Notes under the pieces: generated by a model
Databases searched by the model: none
What the model saw: the letters and a program-made list of their open reading frames with translations, nothing else
Told to the model about the DNA's origin: nothing
Source of the DNA: JAUVZF01 sp035529015
Lineage (GTDB): Bacteria > Planctomycetota > Phycisphaerae > FEN-1346
Reading direction: 5' to 3'
DNA length: 7,083 bases
Assembly (NCBI GenBank): GCA_035529015.1
Contig: DATKXP010000022.1
Location: 1 to 7,083 of the forward strand
Translations under genes and position numbers: made by a program
Part shown: piece by piece, positions 5,446-7,083 of the stretch
Numbering within the stretch: the stretch's first letter is position 1
How the letters are laid out: each line of letters opens with the position of its first letter

Positions 5446-5867
5446 CGGACGGCCTCTTCGACCTCGCGGAACTCGATGGTCGTGTCCTTGCACGGTCCGC
5501 ACGGCCAGGTGATGGAGCGGGCGAGGACGGCCTTGGGCAGCGAGGCGAAGATGCCCGCGCGCAATTCCTTGCCGCAGGCCACGGCCACGATGGCCTTGAC
5601 CGACGCATCCGCGGCGCGCCGGGCGGCGAGGCGCCCGCCGGTCGCCATGGCCACCTGGACGCCGTAGGTCTCGCCCAGTTCGAGGAACCTTGTCACGAGA
5701 CACTTTCCGCAGCGCCGGCAGTTGGCGAGGTCGTCGGTGACGTTGGCGTCGCAGGCCGAACGCTGGAGGCATCGGGAGAACAGGACGAGCACCTCGCCGG
5801 GCTTCGGGCGTGTGCGGCGAAGGCGGACGGCGAGGTTATTGAGTGCGATGACGGCCCGGTCAATCAC
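5430..5867 (-). CDS. Small cysteine-rich DUF116 family protein
   Basis: A 145-residue protein with eight cysteines: C33, C39, C50, C53, C56, C98, C123 and C126. The order is FSRCLQRSAC, NCRRCGKC (C-x2-C-x2-C), AVACGKEL, and a C-terminal WPCGPCKDTTIEF. This pattern and the closing 'GPC.dT.ie' stretch fit DUF116, a family without established function; metal or Fe-S binding is inferred from the cysteine spacing. No signal peptide is seen. Family members often carry extra N-terminal sequence, possibly membrane-spanning, which is missing here. GTG 5867 is chosen because it overlaps the fmt stop in a GTGA (5864-5867), a classic translational-coupling arrangement. The frame is open further upstream to 6200, but that part is arginine-rich shadow of fmt. 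Its end overlaps the rsmB start by 16 bases, so it is expressed with two translation-related enzymes and may act on or near the same process. Confidence 0.82.
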   Translation of the reverse strand: MIDRAVIALNNLAVRLRRTRPKPGEVLVLFSRCLQRSACDANVTDDLANCRRCGKCLVTRFLELGETYGVQVAMATGGRLAARRAADASVKAIVAVACGKELRAGIFASLPKAVLARSITWPCGPCKDTTIEFREVEEAVRWFLR

Positions 5868-6835
5868 GAGGCGCCCTCTCTGGCGGACGCGAAGCGTGCG
5901 CCCGGCTCGATGGCGTATCCGTTGACGAAGTCGGCGGCGCTCATGGTCCGCTTGCCGGCCGGCGTGAGGCTGAGGATGCGGACGGCGCCGCGAGCGGCGG
6001 CGACGTCGACGCCTTCGCGTCCGGCGGCCAGGACGACGCCGGGCCCCGCGCCGCCTGCGGCGCCCTCGAGCAGCCGGGTCTTCGCGAGGACGAGGCGGAG
6101 GGGCTCGCGGCCGGCCTTGCGCTGCCACCACGTGTAGGCGCCCGGCCAAGGCGTCGTGCCGCGGATAAGATTGTGGACGTCGGCGGCGGACTGGTTCCAA
6201 TCCACCAGGCCGTCGGTCTTCTTCAGGCGCGGGGCGAAGGTGACCTGGGTCTCGTTCTGGTGGCGGCGTCCGACCTCGTCGAGCGTGAGTTCGCGGACGA
6301 CCTCGGTGACGAGGCGGGCGCCCAGGAGAGCGAGGCGTTCGTGCAGTTCGCCTGCGGTCTCATCGGGACCGATGGGGGTCGCGCGCTGGCCGAGAATGTC
6401 GCCCGCGTCCATGCGGTCGGTAATCTCGATGACCGTGAGTCCCGTCTCGCCTTCGCCGTTAATGATGGCCCAGTTGATGGGCGCCGCGCCGCGGTATTTC
6501 GGCAGGAGCGAGGCGTGGAGGTTGACGGCACCGTAGCGCGGGGCGCCGATGAGCGAAGGGCCGATCTTCTGGCCGAACGCAATGACCAGAAGCAGGTCGG
6601 GCTCGACGGCCCGGATGCTCCGGACGGCGCCCCGGGCGTTGATGTCTTCGGGCTGGAGGAGGCGGACGCCCTGCTCGGCGGCGAAGCGTTTCATCTGGCC
6701 GGCATGGACGGTCTGCCCGCGACCGGCCGGCCGGTCGGGCTGCGTGACGGCCAGGACGATCTCCTGGCCGCCCTCGACGAGGGCGCGAAGCGTGGGCAAT
6801 CCGAAGGTGCCCGAACCCGCAAAGACGATTCGCAT
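5864..6835 (-). CDS. fmt: Methionyl-tRNA formyltransferase
   Basis: A 323-residue cytoplasmic enzyme that transfers a formyl group from 10-formyltetrahydrofolate to Met on initiator tRNA. It begins MRIVFAGSGTFGLPTL, the usual nucleotide-fold start. It has the signature NLHASLLPKYRGAAPINWAI (105-124), with catalytic Asn105 and His107, and Asp143 in RMDAGDI. These correspond to Asn106, His108 and Asp144 of the E. coli enzyme. The C-terminal tRNA-binding domain starts near residue 205 and contains the 'DW..SA..VHNLIRG..PWPGAYT' stretch. Length is normal (about 310-330). Only a weak purine-rich CGGGAA lies about 10 bases before the ATG. It is the first complete gene of the operon and overlaps the DUF116 gene by 4 bases. 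In many bacteria def precedes fmt; the fragment at the right edge is too short to say whether it is def. Confidence 0.96.
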   Translation of the reverse strand: MRIVFAGSGTFGLPTLRALVEGGQEIVLAVTQPDRPAGRGQTVHAGQMKRFAAEQGVRLLQPEDINARGAVRSIRAVEPDLLLVIAFGQKIGPSLIGAPRYGAVNLHASLLPKYRGAAPINWAIINGEGETGLTVIEITDRMDAGDILGQRATPIGPDETAGELHERLALLGARLVTEVVRELTLDEVGRRHQNETQVTFAPRLKKTDGLVDWNQSAADVHNLIRGTTPWPGAYTWWQRKAGREPLRLVLAKTRLLEGAAGGAGPGVVLAAGREGVDVAAARGAVRILSLTPAGKRTMSAADFVNGYAIEPGARFASAREGAS

Positions 6836-6877
6836 GAGGACGTTCCCGAGACCGAGCGATACCTAGCAACTTGCCGC

Positions 6878-6893
6878 GCGGCGGGTTCGCCGC
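6878..6893. repeat. Short GC hairpin upstream of fmt
   Basis: GCGGCG (6878-6883) pairs with CGCCGC (6888-6893) around GGTT. The following CGCCCCGC (6891-6898) can instead pair with GCGGGGCG at 6933-6940, so two alternative structures are possible. The stretch 6836-7007 has no credible gene and lies between the upstream gene fragment and fmt. Confidence 0.4.
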
Positions 6894-6946
6894 CCCGCTT
6901 GCCTGCCACGCCGAAGCCTATGGCGAAGGCGGGCGGGGCGCTGGCT

Positions 6947-6978
6947 GTTCGCAACGCGGGGCAAGCCCCGCGGCGAAC
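6947..6978. repeat. Bulged hairpin GTTCGC-AA-CGCGGGGC / GCCCCGCG-GCGAAC
   Basis: An 8-bp stem (6955-6962 with 6965-6972, AA loop) is extended by a further 6 bp, GTTCGC (6947-6952) with GCGAAC (6973-6978), past a 2-base AA bulge. It lies just downstream of the right-edge gene's stop on the minus strand. It could be a processing or attenuation structure or a dispersed palindrome; there is no T-tract immediately after it. Confidence 0.55.
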
Positions 6979-7007
6979 CAGACCGCGCAAAACTTATCTA
7001 ACTCCGC

Positions 7008-7083
7008 TTAATCGGCGGCGTCGGACTCCGCGTCGGCCCCCTCGGGGGTCCCGCCGACCCTGACCGCCTGATCGATCCGACGC
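7008..7083 (-). CDS. C-terminal fragment of an unidentified gene upstream of fmt
   Basis: Read from the right edge on the minus strand, the last 24 codons give a peptide starting RRIDQAVRVGG and ending in an acidic, alanine-rich tail (EGADAESDAAD), then TAA at 7008-7010. The low-complexity acidic tail and G/C-ending codons look like a real gene end rather than chance. The fragment is too short to identify. Peptide deformylase (def) is a common neighbour of fmt and is a possibility from gene order only; nothing in the peptide itself shows it. The distance to fmt is 172 bases, filled by hairpins. Confidence 0.4.
   Translation of the reverse strand, partial: RRIDQAVRVGGTPEGADAESDAAD

Noticed and set aside
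5446..5772. Longer rsmB product starting at 5772
   Set aside because: The extra 109 residues are low-complexity Arg/Gly/Pro sequence read out of frame through the DUF116 gene. ATG 5445 starts the NusB-like domain and has a plausible ribosome binding site.
5868..6200. Longer DUF116 product starting at 6200
   Set aside because: The extension is an arginine-rich shadow of the fmt 3' half. The GTG in the GTGA overlap is the coherent start.
1..7083. CRISPR array, tRNA or rRNA genes, integrase or transposase genes
   Set aside because: No regularly spaced repeats, no tRNA-like cloverleaf with CCA-type end, and no recognisable recombinase motifs were found on either strand.

Overview
The window is GC-rich bacterial chromosome, with dispersed palindromic repeats and secreted SGNH/GDSL hydrolases of a kind common in Planctomycetes and related environmental genomes. 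That placement is an inference from style and content; there is no rRNA or other marker here to settle it. I see no rRNA, tRNA, CRISPR array, integrase or transposase gene.

Layout. The first 105 bases are the 3' end of a plus-strand gene, probably a HAD-family phosphatase/phosphoglucomutase. After a short gap with a plausible sigma70-type promoter come two plus-strand genes: a DUF362 protein with two ferredoxin-type 4Fe-4S motifs (213-1349) and a secreted SGNH/GDSL-type hydrolase (1410-2672). Converging on them from the minus strand is a cation diffusion facilitator metal exporter (2838-3752). Between the convergent genes lie a 25-base copy of the end of the DUF362 gene and a nested stem-loop. 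Upstream of the exporter, at 3809-3937, is a cluster of three hairpins.

The right half is a compact minus-strand operon read from the right edge: a short C-terminal fragment of an unknown gene (7008-7083), fmt (5864-6835), a small cysteine-rich DUF116 protein (5430-5867) and rsmB (3895-5445). fmt and the DUF116 gene overlap by 4 bases (GTGA); the DUF116 gene and rsmB overlap by 16. Fmt formylates initiator Met-tRNA and RsmB methylates 16S rRNA, so this is a translation-related operon with an uncharacterised metal- or redox-type protein between two known enzymes.

The most unusual feature is rsmB. Its frame seems to have absorbed three different repeat elements: about 32 residues from a pair of GGCATGC-core hairpins, an 8-residue insert from a CCCTTCGAC...CTCAGGG element flanked by a GCCCT direct repeat, and a C-terminal tail and stop codon supplied by a perfect 24-bp inverted repeat. 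All core methyltransferase motifs remain intact, so the enzyme is probably functional and has tolerated them. I do not see a wholly new defence or mobile system in this window.
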